From Drosophila miranda (taxonomy: Eukaryota; Arthropoda; Insecta; Diptera; Drosophilidae), in contig NC_046677.1 of assembly GCF_003369915.1 (NCBI RefSeq), positions 5,580,001-5,644,000 of the forward strand: a stretch of DNA of 64,000 bases. Direction: 5' to 3'. The notes under the pieces were generated by a model. That model did not search any database, was not told the origin of the DNA, and worked only from the letters and a program-made list of their open reading frames with translations. Made by a program: the position numbers and the translations under genes. The number at the start of each line of letters is the position of its first letter. The first letter of the stretch is position 1. Positions 13,491 through 25,753 of this stretch are shown here, piece by piece.

Positions 13491-13898
13491 ATGGCGAAAT
13501 TTAATGAAAATTTGCCCATAGAATTAGATGAAAAATTGCCAGAAATCATAGAAGAAAATTTGCCAAAAACCATAGAAGAAACTTTGCCAAAAACCATAGA
13601 AGAAAATTTGATTGAATTAAATGAAATAAGTGCCGGAAGCACCACCGATAAGGAATCAAATAATTTCGATCAAATCGAGAAACTTGTGAGCCAAAGCTTG
13701 GAGAACCTACAGTCAATCACGCAATCCGATGCCACGAATCAGGGCTCGATCATGAGCTTCGTCTTTCCAAATGTCATGTCACACCTGCGGAGAAGCTGCA
13801 CAAATATTTTGAACAAGATAGAGCGGGATAGTGCCCACGAGGCGGCGACCCAGGCTCCCAAAGAGGAACCAAAGGTGAGACAATTTTGTGTGCCATAA
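13491..13898 (+). CDS. hypothetical acidic protein with octapeptide repeats
   Basis: A 135-codon frame starting at an ATG within CAATATGGCG. I do not recognise the protein. Residues about 6-45 are built from an 8-residue repeat of the form (E/T)NLPKTIEE, seen at DNA level as a 24-bp unit. The rest is serine- and asparagine-rich, with a short basic stretch around residues 96-108 (SHLRRSCTNILNKIE). No signal peptide or membrane segment is visible. A strong 5' splice site (AAAG/GTGAGA at 13874/13875) falls after codon 128 in phase 0, so the last residues may be replaced by a downstream exon. One possible acceptor (TTTTAG at 14056) would add a glycine and then a stop. Codon use and start context favour a real, fast-evolving gene. 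Its function is unknown. Confidence 0.6.
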   Translation: MAKFNENLPIELDEKLPEIIEENLPKTIEETLPKTIEENLIELNEISAGSTTDKESNNFDQIEKLVSQSLENLQSITQSDATNQGSIMSFVFPNVMSHLRRSCTNILNKIERDSAHEAATQAPKEEPKVRQFCVP

Positions 13899-14875
13899 TT
13901 TTGGGCATAATTTAACCAATGTTTCGGCCATCAGTAGATCGATCAAGGTCTGAAGGAGAGCAGGCTGTGATACGACAATTCCTACGCTCAATTTCTTAAA
14001 AAAAGAAAGGAAAGGAAAGCGTAGAGAGAAAGCAATTCGGCTTTTGTGGCTTTTAGGGCTGATTGTAAAAGATGCCACAAACAAATGAAGTTGTCACCGG
14101 CTGCTGCTGCCAGCAGGCAGACCGCGAAAAGTCGCATCGCAAAATGGAAAGTTGAGGCAAGTGGACCTGCAACAGCAGCAGCATTCCACCTAACGAATAG
14201 TCTTTAATCTTCTTAAGTGCGATGGCCATGGGCTATGGGCACAGCTGCTGCTGTTGCCACTGGTGCGGGACCGGGACCGGACCTGTCATCGAAGGACAAC
14301 GAGAGTGTGAGAGTTTGGTAATAAACCAGGCCAAGGAGTAAACAAGTCAACGAGCTTTCAAATGTTTCTGTTCCCTTTTGTGCAGCCAATTTCCTTCTCT
14401 CTCTCTCTCTCTTTCTGTGGTTTGTGTGTGCGTCAACAGGAAGAGAAATAAACCGAAAGTAAAGCGATTTTAAGGTACAGGAATTGATTGATTGCCACGA
14501 AATCGGACCCACAAATACACCTGGGAGCCCCATGGGGCTTTCGGGGGCGGAATCATCAGCAGTAATTTACATCTTTGGCTGTTTTTTGCACTGAAATCCG
14601 TTGCTGGTTTCTGGTTTCTGGCAGCAAATTAGCGTAGGGCCAAGACTAATTCGAAGAACTTGCCCGTTTTGTACGGGGTACTCGCTGTAGTACCAGGGTA
14701 TATTGTTTTTGAATTAAGCAGGCCAAAAGAAGGGATGTTTTTGGAATAAAGGATGGAGGGGAAAAATATAGCAACTGGTTGTCGGAGACTGCACTCAGAG
14801 AAAAATACTTGAAATTGTAATCTTTACACTTGGATTAAAAAATTTATACGAATATGATTTTTTCTAGAGTGGGAA

Positions 14876-15024
14876 TTATGAAAATAAATAAATAAAGAAT
14901 AAATAAATAAATAAAAAATAATAAATAAAGAATAAATAAATAAAGAATAAATAAATAATAAATTTATAAATAATACATTTATAAATAATAAATAAATAAT
15001 CAATAAATAATTCAATAAATAAAT
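14876..15024. repeat. AAATAA-type array
   Basis: Imperfect tetra- and pentanucleotide runs of AAAT/AATA with AAAGAATA interruptions. Confidence 0.85.
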
Positions 15025-15207
15025 ACTAAATAAATTATTTAAATTAAATTGTTTTATATTTCGATTAAATATAAAATATTTTCTTCAAATTTAATATTTT
15101 ATAAATAAAATAAAATTTTTATTTTCATTTATTTTGCATTAAATTATTTGAAATATGAAAATATTTGATTTAAATGTACATATTTCATATATTTCATATC
15201 TGAAAAG

Positions 15208-15208
<1 letters not shown>

Positions 15209-15243
<35 letters not shown>
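15209..15243. repeat. (AT)17 microsatellite
   Basis: Uninterrupted AT dinucleotide run. Confidence 0.97.
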
Positions 15244-15246
<3 letters not shown>

Positions 15247-17052
15247 ATTCGCTCATTGTCCTTTCAGCCCAGATTGTAAATAAATTCTTGGAAAACAAAA
15301 ATTTCTAAAACAAACTAATTTTTTAATTTAAATTTAATATATTTCCTAAAAATGTAATATATAATGTTGGTTTTTAATGTTTTATACTTCCATTATAAAT
15401 ACTTTTTAGTACTATCAATTTATTTTGAGATCAAAGAGAAGTCTAAAAATCGAATAATTATGGATTGTGTTTCTCTGAGTGTAAATATAGAAAAATGGAA
15501 AATTCCCATTTGGTGGGCAGTTTGCATATCAAAAGTATAGAAATGGTCTTCAAACCAGCCAGATTGTGTTTAATGGGTATCCCTTAGCCGCAATCTCTCT
15601 TCCACATCTCGCTCAGCGGTTTCTTGTTCGCCTTTGGCTAAATCTCGAGTAACAGCAACAGCAACAGCAGCTTTGCATGAGAAGAGAGCATCGAGCATTG
15701 GATGTAATTACTTTAATGTGACCATTTGCCGCTTTAGTGGCTGATGTTGCTGCTGCTGCTGCTTTTGGCCGAGTTGCTGCTGCTGCTGCTGCTGTGGCCG
15801 AGATAAAGATAAACTTTTGCAATTACAACGCGCGGCAGGAGTAAACGAAGCAGAAATAAGCAGGCGGGGTAAAAGGACGGAGGGAGGGTGGGGATCGGAG
15901 AGGAAAAGAAAGCGCAACTCGATAGCATCGAATCGAGTTTACTTTTAGTGCGTTTTTCCCCCCATTGGGGGCATTGGCTAATTAGCTCAAACACCTCTGT
16001 ACTACTGCCGACTGCTTTGGCTGTGCTGCTTTAAAGATCCTGAAAAGAAGGCTTTAAAAAGTTGTCCATAACTTGGAAACGTTGAAAATGTTCCCCTGTT
16101 AACATATGCAAAACACCATGGAAAATACTCTGAAATGTGGGGGGAAAACAGGTTGCTGCCCCCCCCTCCCCCCCCCCCCTCCCCCACACTACTTAGGTGG
16201 TTTCCGTCTACATAAACTTTTGATGACTTTTTGAAAGTTTTATGTTACGCAAATTATACGGTGGAAGCGGGGACAGAACCAGGACCACTCTTACTTATTA
16301 CCCACAATAACAAACAACATTCGAAAGAGCTGTACTAAAAAAAAAAAATATAAACCAAAATCTCTCTTCATCCCACATCATAATTTGAGGAGAGTCCTTT
16401 GACCCTCCAGCACAAGTGAGTGCAACAAATGAGTCGCAATTTGTGGCTAATTGGGCGACAGTTTCGAGAGTGGACTCGACTGCAAATAATGGGCCAATGC
16501 GGGGGGAGTGTCGTCTGGGCGTTAACTGAGGGTCAACCAAACTTTCGACTTAAAGGCACATTTCTTAAGAGACTTGGCAAAGTTTTTATTGAAGATTGTT
16601 CAACTGTTTTGGGTATTAAAGTAGCTGCTGGCTACTGGCTAGAAAGGGCTTATAAAATGAGGGAAAACCCATGGAAAAATGTGTGACAATTAGTTACATT
16701 TACTTACAATAAATATTCTTGGTCGTAGAACCTTAATTATAAAAATTATATTAATTAATTAATTTTTTTTTTAAATGATAATATAATAACCAAACAAATT
16801 AAATGTATAAAAATATACAAAAATATACACATATATTTCCAAACAATATAAAATATGATTTATAAACAATATATATACAATTTACATACATAAATTTTAT
16901 TATAGGTAAATAAAACAAAAATATCAAAATACGGCTACACTATTTTTTTAAAAGGTGTTTTGGAACATGACTAGCTTTTATTACAAATATATAAAAAAAA
17001 TATTTATAAAAGTAATTTTATTTTATAATAAATTTAATACAAATTGAAATTT

Positions 17053-18153
17053 AAAACGAGGGGGAACGTTGTGAGTTGCTGCGGACACCGCAACTCTACA
17101 GTTATACCCGATACTAAGTCAGTATGGCTCTCCTCCGGCAGACGCAGCTAATATTAAACGACACGACAAAGAGTGCGTGCGAGAGAGACAGAAAATCAGT
17201 CTGAGCGTGACGTCGGGCGCTGCGTAGCCACTGCAAATTGATTTGTTCCTTTTGGGTATAAAAATGATCCGATCTGATCCAGATTCAGCAGTCTGATAGA
17301 TATGGTCATTATCTATGATTCTGCGTTTTTAGTTTTCTCGAATGTGCAATATTGTGGATGCAACAGATTTTCGTCTTTTGTGGGGGCGGAAGGGGGTGGG
17401 GCGAAATTCTGAGATATACGTTTTATAGTGAGATCTAACAGAAGGGCGGATACCAAATTTGGTTACTCTAGCCTTAATAGTCTCTGAGATTTGTGGATGC
17501 CCCAGATTTTCGTCCTTTGCGGGGGCGAAAGGGGGTGTGGCGAAATTTGGACACGAAACGGTCAAGGTCCGATATCACAGGAGTGTGGATACCAAATTTG
17601 GTTGCTCTGGCTCTTATAGGTTCTGAGATCCTTGAACTCATATTTTGCAATTGGCAAAGCCAACCATGTGTTAGAGAGAGACAGAGCGAGAAAGAATGAA
17701 ATTGTTTTCTTGATTCTGGCTATAATAATTATAAGATCTGGTTGAGATTTTACACTCTAGAACATATAGTCATCCTCTACGATTCTGCGTTTTTGGTTTT
17801 ATCGGATCTTTAAAAATGTGGATGCCACAGATTTTCGTCCTTTGTGGGGGTGGAAGTGGGCGGGGCGAAGATTTGAAATATTTTTGTAGCAGTGACATAT
17901 CACAGAAGTCTGGATCCAAAACATCGTTGCTCTAGCTCTTATAGTCTTTGAGCACTAGGCGCTGAAGGGGACGGACAGACGGACAGACGGACGGACGGAC
18001 AGACAGACAGGGCTCAATCGACTCGGCTATTGATGCTGATCAAGAATATATATACTTTATGGGGTCGGAAACGATTCCTTCTGGACGTTACACACATCCA
18101 CTTTTACCACAAATCTAATATACCCCAATACTCATTTTGAGTATTGGGTATAA
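17053..18153 (-). mobile_element. mini-me/DINE-1-like non-autonomous Helitron, copy 2
   Basis: Collinear with copy 1 over its whole length and very similar by eye. It has the same terminal hairpin (GAGTTGC...GCAACTC), the same subterminal TTATACCCGATACT repeat at the left and AGTATTGGGTATAA at the right, and the same CAGATTTTCGTC motifs near 17364, 17505 and 17829. The GACR array (17970-18010) and TA-containing core are also present. It has the same orientation as copy 1. Scattered substitutions and one fewer 8-bp GACR unit separate the copies, so they are independent insertions of one family rather than a recent segmental duplication. No coding capacity. Confidence 0.8.
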
Positions 18154-19388
18154 TAATTTTTGTATTTTTAATTCTAAAAATTAACAAAAAAAAAAAAAAA
18201 AAAAATATTTGTATTTTTATAAACAGTTTTTGGTATAAATATTAAAAATAGGTGCTATTTTAATAATACTAATAAGAAGAAGGTTTTAATTTCATAATTT
18301 TTATTTTTCTAAATATATTTTTTACAAGTTCTGAATTAATCCAAATACAAATTCAAAATCTAAGGCACTTCCTTTTTGAGTTACGCACAAAAAATATCTA
18401 AAATTGTAAAGTAGTTTGTTAAAACAAATTTGTTCCAATCATCTATTCCTTCAAAAACCATACCATTTATAAAGCCCAAAAATGCATCAGAAAAAACCGT
18501 TCTTCCACAATTCAATTGATAAAAGAAGGAAAAAGAACCTGCCTTAATGAAGACAAATCCAGATTTAGTTACTTCCATTCCATTCCATTCCGTTCTGTTC
18601 CAATATTCCACCTCAACTTGTCGATAGAGCCGCCACGGGCTAAGCTGCAGTCCGAACGACAAACCAACCGCCGGCGTACAGAAGATAAACCCCTCAGCCC
18701 TCACCCCCCTCACCACAGACAGCATGCAAAAATTCGTGGACATTTTTTTGTTTTTTTCTTTGTGTATTTTTTCTATACCAGAAAGCTGGTCTGGCCGAAC
18801 GGTACGGAACCGGACCTGGAGCCTCAACCAAACATTTTGTTTGTGCAAAAATTTTGTGTGATTTCCCCACGGAAATTGATGATGGTGTTTGCTGAGTCGC
18901 AAACGTGTTGGAGGAGTTAAGCGGAGAGCGGAGCAGGGCGAGCAGTCGAAGGGCGATAGGCGATGGGCGATGGGCCCACCTACAGTGAATTTGTCATTTC
19001 CAGTTCTAAACGTGCGGACAAACAGTCGATCCGGCCGGGAGTGTGGACTGTGGACTGCGGGAGTCAAAGCCAAGCCTGCTCAATGACGATTCGGTGTGCG
19101 TTGGTTCTAGAGATGACAGCGTGATGGCTGGGGCTGGGACTATCGATAGTCGAATGCTTTAAATTGATTGTAATTGAAAGAAATTCGTGAAATAAAGAAT
19201 TCTGAGAGATTTTATAAGAGATTTAGAGTGGATCATTATTCAACATATGCTCCCCAAAAAATATATGAAAAATCTACCACACACGATTCTTGCCCATCCG
19301 CAGGACATTGGCTCATTCGTTCGCACTGTTTGCACGGATGTCAGCAGCCATAACAACGAGTAGGAGAGCCAAGGATTCGCTGTGGCAC

Positions 19389-19451
19389 AGGCACTAGGCA
19401 CCAGTCACCAGGCACCAGGCACCAGGCACCAGGCACCAGACACCAGGCACA
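19389..19451. repeat. GGCACCA heptamer array
   Basis: About nine imperfect copies of a 7-bp unit GGCACCA. Confidence 0.9.
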
Positions 19452-20935
19452 AGAGCACAGTGCGTGTCGCTTTAACAAACCGGAAGTTACATGCGATGTA
19501 ATGAAAAACGACAGAGCGGAAGTAGCAATGGGGGTGTCCTTTCGGCCCCTCACACAAGAACCAATAGGATGACGAGGGTCCAGGACCCTGTCCAGAATCA
19601 CGGGGCCAGAGATTGTGCGTTTGTTCGGCAGTGGCAGCAGCAGCGACTGGTGGCAACTGGATCTCTGTGAGTGGGTTTGCTTTAACGCTGCTGCTGCTGC
19701 TGGTATTTATAGACAATTGGTTCGTGATTGTTGACAGCGTGGAATTCTCCATGGACATGGACATGGACACGGACATGGGCATCGGCGACTCTCAGTATCG
19801 ACTATCGACTCTCTGCATAGGCAATTTTTTTTCCGCCTATGCCTCATAAAAATGCCACGAAATATGGTTTGGGGATGGACAGAGGCAGGGCTGGCGCCAG
19901 GAAATAGCGTGGCAGTTTCCATTCGATTCTGGCAATTGATTTAGGCCCCGCGGACAAATCCAGGCCAGAAAATCCACTTTCAAACACGGAATTTCGCAAA
20001 AGCCCATGGGGAAATGATTTTAATTGGGATAAATTCTGCACAGATTCAATGTTTGCTGGTATCTCCACTTATTTGTATATCTCTAGGGGTGGTCTCAGAG
20101 CTCGGAGGTCGGACCCTGATCTAATGGAGAGAAAATAAGCCACTGCGAGTGAGGTTTGGGTGAGCTTCTGATCATGGAAATGGATACATTCTTGGGAAGA
20201 TGACCCCCCAGCCTTATCAGGGGCTTCTTTAATGAGATTATTCTCTGAATGAGTCTAGTTTTTGCGAGCGGTTTGCTAGGGCCTTCCTTTTGGCTTTCCT
20301 TTGTTGCGGTTTTTTGGAATTTGCTCAGGGATTCTTTGAATAATTGTTTGAGATGGTTCGAGACCCTTTTTTCATTTTTTTAAAAGTTTTGGCTTGTCTT
20401 TTGATCTTTTACTCATGTCGGCGCAAGGGCAGCGAGTGGAACGAAGGAGCAAAGCGAGTGGAACGAACGAGTAAAGCGAGTGATTCGGGGGTTGGCGCAT
20501 CGAGTGCGCAGTGGACAGGCATATAATCTGCTGACCATTTTGCAGTGTGCCAATTCACAATTTGCATATTTATTGTGTCCGTACCTCTCGCTCTCTCTCA
20601 CACCCTATTTCCCCCTCTCTGTGTTTGTACGAGTATCGCTCTCTTTTAGCTGTATCTCAAAATCTATTCATTGGTAAGTGCTTTTCCAAGTTGGTTTGCT
20701 CTGTTTAATGAACTGAACATTGAAGAAATTATATTTTGCCAAGCAAGCAGGCAGCAGGCAGAAATACACACGCACACGCGCACACACACAAGACACACAG
20801 ATACACGTGCGGAAATATTTATAGAGATACAAACGGAGAGTGACACACTCGGAGATACACACAGTTTAATTTTTGCTTGTCAAGCTTAATTTGCGCTTGA
20901 ATGCATTGCCCCCCACCCCCCTTGGAATGAGTGTG

Positions 20936-20941
<6 letters not shown>

Positions 20942-20969
<28 letters not shown>
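20942..20969. repeat. (TG)14 microsatellite
   Basis: Uninterrupted TG run. Confidence 0.97.
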
Positions 20970-20970
<1 letters not shown>

Positions 20971-21674
20971 TTTGGATTGCATGCACGAATGACAGGACAG
21001 GACACGGCAGAAAATGCCACAAGGAAAAGAGAGTGGGGGAGAGCGACACAAAACAAATCCACTCCAATTCCATCAGAGCCCATCCTACAGTCAGGATTTG
21101 TGTATGTTTTTTTTTGTGGGGCCACAGCTCATATTTGTACGGCGGCCGAACTAGGCAATGCCATTAGAGTAAATGTTAGTCAGAGACCAGCAATACAATG
21201 CATATCTATGTATCTATGTATCTTTGTATCTCTGTATCCCTGTTGATTGGTGCACAAAAATCGTATATTTGATGGAGATTTGATCTGCTCTGGGTCAGGA
21301 GATATCTTATCCCCATTTTGCCCTACCCCCCCCCCCCCCACCATCACCCCTTGGAGGAGCCTGGCTAATGTAAAATTCAGCCAAAAGGTAAGCGCACTTT
21401 AGCCAATTTCTGTAGCAGAATACGATGAAATAAACACCAAGCACTAATGCGCATTGATTTTCACATTTCCACTGGCATCATTTTCCATTGTTATTCAGAC
21501 TCCTCCTCCCCCTTCGATGCTCCACTAATAGCAACGGATGTGGTTAAAAGCATTTGCCTGGTCTACCTTTTTCATAGACCATTAAATTTGCATTTGCTGA
21601 CGCTGGCGCTGACTGGCGCGATTGGCAGCCCTCTCCATCTTCATCTCCATTTCCCACTGGAGACGTGGCATTCC

Positions 21675-21700
21675 AAAAAAAAAAAAAAAAAAAAAAAAAA
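21675..21700. repeat. poly(A) run, 26 bases
   Basis: Homopolymer run. No adjacent gene tail or target-site duplication is evident, so I do not call a processed insertion. Confidence 0.9.
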
Positions 21701-22131
21701 CCTGGGAAAAAGTTTATTAAATATTTAAGGAAGAGAACATCTACTGCAGTTCTTAAGTAAATTTAAACGAAATATAAAATATAACAAAATAAATCATATA
21801 TATTTGAAAAAACTTTCCAGAGACAGTTTGAATTTTGGGAGTGAAAAAACCTAAGGAATCATCTTTGCCTGCTTCAGGTTTTTGGTAATCTTAAAGCCAG
21901 ATGTATCTTTGATTTCCTAGAACTAGAAGATTGTATGCTGTATAGCCCCAGCGTTTCCCAAGGTTCCGATATTTCTGGTATTTTCCTTTAGGAAATAGAT
22001 AGTCATTAAAATTAAGCTTAAAAATTCCAAAAAAAAAACATCACTTACGTTAATTTGATTTTATGTCAGGACTTCTTTGATTTGGCTTGATTTTTTGCTT
22101 ATAAAAATATATATATATATAAAATTTGCAA

Positions 22132-23605
22132 CTACTTTTTGGGTAAATATTTCTGTATAAACTGCCAATTGGTGGGGGCGGCAGGTTCTCTAAACAGCAG
22201 CCTCACATAGACCAACAATGCCAGCAGCAAAACTGTTATATTGATTATAAATGAAGCCGTTACAAGAAGACGGATGGTACCTTTTGATAGGGATATATTG
22301 AAGAATTTGATACTCCTATTGGTCTCTAGGCGCTCAAGCTCTTGGCGCAGTTCTTTGACGAGTTGCAACGATGATTGGATCGCTTTGAGGCTGTCTTCAT
22401 TTTGGGCCAAGCAGATTCGCAAGAGGTTCTTCTTCTCGGCTTCAGATTTTGGTTCAATTACAGCCAATTCCTTTGGATTATGCTCCACCTGCGGTTTCAA
22501 GATTTCAGCTACAATATTGTATCTTTTTAGTGATAGAGTAAGAGTTTACCTTTGAACGTGTATCCTTCAACTCAAAGTAATTGGTTTTGCTCTGTTTCAG
22601 CTTTTTTAGGACACAATTGTCCTTGGAGTCCGTTTTCTGTATAAAATTGGGATTTTCATATATCAGGGTCAGATCTTTTGCCAGGGTATTGTTTTCACTG
22701 GAAGTTGAGGGTTTCTCATCTCCAAAGACTGCAGATTTTGGATCATTCTGATGGGATTCCCCTAAGAGGTAGGTGCTGTTATTGGGCAAAGGTTCTTTGG
22801 CTTTGGCTTCGGTTTGAGTCTTTTTTAGATCATTGATTTCCATCTTTATTCGTTCGGCACGTTCCTTCATCAATTTCTCTTTGGAGGTCAATGGGTTTTT
22901 CTTTTTTTTACGAACTCCAATTTCTTTCCTCGATTTATACGAGGAGGCGCCAGTTCCAGCTCCAGTTCCAGGTCCTAGACGATGCAATTTCTTGGGGCTA
23001 TCGACCGGTTGAACAGTGTCCAGTCCGGCGGCCTCCTGTAGCCTGCGGATGCTCTTTCTACTCCATTTGCTGGTAATTGTCGGATTCATTAGGCATTCCC
23101 TGACATTGAAGGCTGTTTGAGAGCCGCTTTGTTTCTCCACAGCATTCAGGAGTTTCGTGGAATTCCACAGCTCCATGGATCCAATGTTCTCCTCTTCGGG
23201 TTCCTCGGGTATCGTGGATAGCTTGGGCGGCTTGGATACTTTAGTTTTTGTATACCCCCTGTTCTTATTTGCCGGGTCCTTCTCTTTGTTGGGAAACTTG
23301 GGATTGAAGTAATTATCCATGTCTATGCCCATTTTCTGTATGTATTTCTTCTGCACTCCGATTACCTCCGAGTCGGTGGTCACCCACATGGTATGCTCAT
23401 CCTCCGTCAGCCTGTATCTGGTTCTGTTCACATCCTGGCCGATCGGTAGCTTCCCCAGCTTGGGTCTCATGCCATGGTCTATGATGTTTGGTCGCCGGCG
23501 GCCAACACGTATGGATTCATCGGCCACTGCGAGGCAGTCTCCTGAGGTGTCCTGTCGTTTAGTCATTACTACTTCACTTGGAAACAATATATATCTCGTG
23601 GGCAT
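22132..23605 (-). CDS. hypothetical tail-anchored membrane protein, two exons
   Basis: Two minus-strand frames in different phases are joined by a canonical 61-nt intron. Exon 1 is 23605-22550 (352 codons, ending AAAG/GTAAAC) and exon 2 is 22488-22132 (118 codons plus stop, after CCGCAG). The intron length restores the reading frame, and the alternative upstream acceptor TTGTAG leads to a stop. The product is 470 residues. Its long, charged, probably disordered N-terminal region contains a lysine-rich patch (KKKKNPLTSKEKLMKERAER, around 235-260). A predicted coiled coil lies at about 372-409 and one hydrophobic segment at about 425-449, leaving a 20-residue C-terminal tail. This suggests a tail-anchored or LINC-like single-pass protein, although the end lacks the PPP motif usual for KASH peptides. 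The start is the first in-frame ATG after a stop; Met14 is an alternative. I do not recognise the family. Confidence 0.8.
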
Positions 23606-24134
23606 GCTAGGCAAGACGTGCTTTGTTTTTGTGTGTCTATGTGGTTTTGGGAAGACTAGTTTCTCCCTAAAGTTTATGTTATTCAAAAACGAAAAACCTC
23701 TTTCGACCGGACGGAAATCTCTTTAAAGCCTTCCACCATACCAGCGGCACGTGCCCCCACATTCCCATTGTACATATAAATCGAATCGAATCGAAGTCCC
23801 GGGGAATGGGTATGGAATGGGTATTGTCGACATCTGCTTCTGGTCTGGCGAACACATGAATCATTCATGAATCGTTTTGGCACAAATGCAAATCGTGCAA
23901 ATCTTTACAACAAACAAATGCCGCCCCACCACTCCTGAAAGGGGGGAGGGGCTGCAGGGGTGGCCCGCATGCTGTTGGGACAGTGGGGAAAAACGCGAGC
24001 TAAACAATGTAAAATGTAAAATGTTAAATAATTATTTAAAACAGTCGAATGGAGGGGGTGGAGAACAATAAAATGTTAACTGTTTACTTTTTGGAAAATT
24101 TATGGCCTAATGCAGCTGGCACTGGCACTCCCCT

Positions 24135-24159
24135 CCCCCCCCCCCCCCCCCCCCCCCCC
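24135..24159. repeat. poly(C) run, 25 bases
   Basis: Homopolymer run; its length in the assembly may be unreliable. Confidence 0.9.
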
Positions 24160-24967
24160 TGCAGATCCCTTGGGCTCTTCAGCCTTTGATTTAAGCAAAA
24201 CAAAAAAATCATTCACACTGCGGGTTTGTATAAATATGGCAACACTGGACGGCAAAACATGGGTTTAATACATACAATATCGTTTCGTCGTCTCGCAGAC
24301 GAGTTAGGGCTAAATATTTAATATTCCGCTCAACCGAAAGTGATGATTGGTGTTGCCACGAGGTTGGTTCTAGCCTGAAAGCCCTGTTTAACAGTTTAAT
24401 AATCAAATCAAGGGGTCGGCCACAATAATCAGAGAGAAGTAAATATGTAAACTGCCAAATCATGGCATTAAATTAAATAACACCCACGGGCAGAGTGCAC
24501 ACAAATAAACAAACAGAGAACACACGCACTGAAATCTAGAGCCACATATGGCCTAAGGTCTTGAAATTTTAAGGCCAACCCAAAAACCGAAAAATGCAAA
24601 AACCCAACCTGGCAATTATATTTATGTTCCCATAAATAGGCACAGCACCATTCTATGTTTACTTGAAAGCAATTAAAAGCAAACCAGTAGCAGGAAAAGC
24701 TAACCCGAAAGAGGTTGTGTGGGAATATTTACTTAGAAAGGATGGTCCCACTCACACCCATGTGGAAAAGCCTCGCAGTAAAATGGCCACTCAGGAAACG
24801 AAGTTCGTTTATTGTGTCAGGGATATACAGATGTACATATATGTATATCTTTTAGCAGGAATTGTTTCTCTATGCCCTCGCTCTCTGCAGCACACACAAA
24901 TAACCTACGGGGCCATAAAAGAAATACGTTTACTATGTACTAAAAATTGAGTAAACGCTGCCATTAC

Positions 24968-25021
24968 ACAGCAGAGCAGCAGAGCAGCAGAGCAGCAGAC
25001 CAGCAGAGAAGCAGACCAGCA
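24968..25021. repeat. CAGCAGAG/CAGCAGAC array
   Basis: Imperfect 8-9-bp units repeated about six times. Confidence 0.9.
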
Positions 25022-25737
25022 GTCAGAGATCCACAAACACAGACTCCTACTCGTCGGCCCCAGTCATTCTTTGGTTCTATTTGTGCACTCGGATCTCCGT
25101 TTGCCCGGCTCTGGTCTATTATTTTGAGTGCACACAACTTGCCAGCACTAAGAACAGGAAAAAAAAAGGACGAGCACACAATGGGGACTGGGAACCCTTT
25201 TGGAATTGTCTTTGACATCAGGGGAGTCCATCGGTTTACCATTCATCAATTAATCCCGTTGGCAGCCTTTTGTGCAGCCCATAATCGAATTAACCTCGTT
25301 TAGGGCAAAACAATGAAATTGTTATCATCAGATTAGATATTCCATAGAATGGAAGAGCCAGAGCCAAAGCCCACATCAAATCAAATGCAAATATCGACTT
25401 TAAAAATGCTTTAACTTGAGGCTAATGGAATGGAAGAGGCAGGCACCTGACTACTTGCCACTTTGCCAACACATTTACATTTACAGGGCAGAGACCTGCC
25501 CTGCAGATACATTTCAAGTAACAATCAAAGCTTTGCATTCCCCTCTTTTTTCCTCTTTCGAAGTGGTTTGCCACATAAATTTGCACTTTGTTTTGTTTGC
25601 CGAGCAATCGAAACGAAACGAAACGAAACGAAACAGAGAGGTGGATACCAACAACAAAGAAAAACGTGTAAAGAAGTCATCAGGTGGGAGAGGCTTTGAT
25701 TGGGGTAATCACACTCTTTAAACTGTCTTTAAGTGTA

Positions 25738-25743
25738 TTTATT
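25738..25743 (-). terminator. polyadenylation signal AATAAA
   Basis: AATAAA on the minus strand about 10 nt after the TGA stop of the 206-residue gene. The spacing is unusually tight but suits short Drosophila 3' UTRs. Confidence 0.6.
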
Positions 25744-25753
25744 TAAACGAAAT

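Larger units (their letters stand above)
13899..17052. other. non-coding DNA with AT-rich arrays
   Basis: No supported gene. Contents are an AAATA-type array (14876-15024), a (TA)n run (15209-15243), CAG/CTG triplet runs near 15741-15795, a C/T-rich tract (16158-16193) and an A/T-rich block (16735-17050) leading into the second mini-me copy. The frame at 16429-16686, which has an internal ATG in good context, has no family resemblance and non-coding-like composition. Confidence 0.5.
18154..22131. other. non-coding DNA with microsatellites
   Basis: No supported gene. Contents include an A run (18185-18205), a heptamer array (19389-19451), GGACAT repeats near 19752-19780, a (TG)n run (20942-20969), a C run (21327-21340) and a 26-base A run (21675-21700). 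The 230-codon minus-strand frame at 18381-19073 begins at TTG and runs opposite another long frame, with no codon bias. Confidence 0.5.
23606..25737. other. non-coding DNA between two minus-strand genes
   Basis: No supported gene. A 25-base C run (24135-24159) and a CAGCAGAG array (24968-25021) are present, plus CGAAA repeats near 25609-25633. The promoter of the upstream-lying 470-residue gene should fall just beyond 23605, but I see no clear core element. Confidence 0.45.

Noticed and set aside
16429..16686. Plus-strand frame with a good start context (CAACAAATGAG)
   Set aside because: Composition matches flanking non-coding DNA and no homologous family is recognised.
18381..19073. 230-codon open frame on the minus strand
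   Set aside because: It begins at TTG, overlaps a long opposite-strand frame, lacks codon bias and any domain.
21675..21700. Poly(A) tail of a retroposed gene
   Set aside because: No gene-like sequence or target duplication adjoins it.
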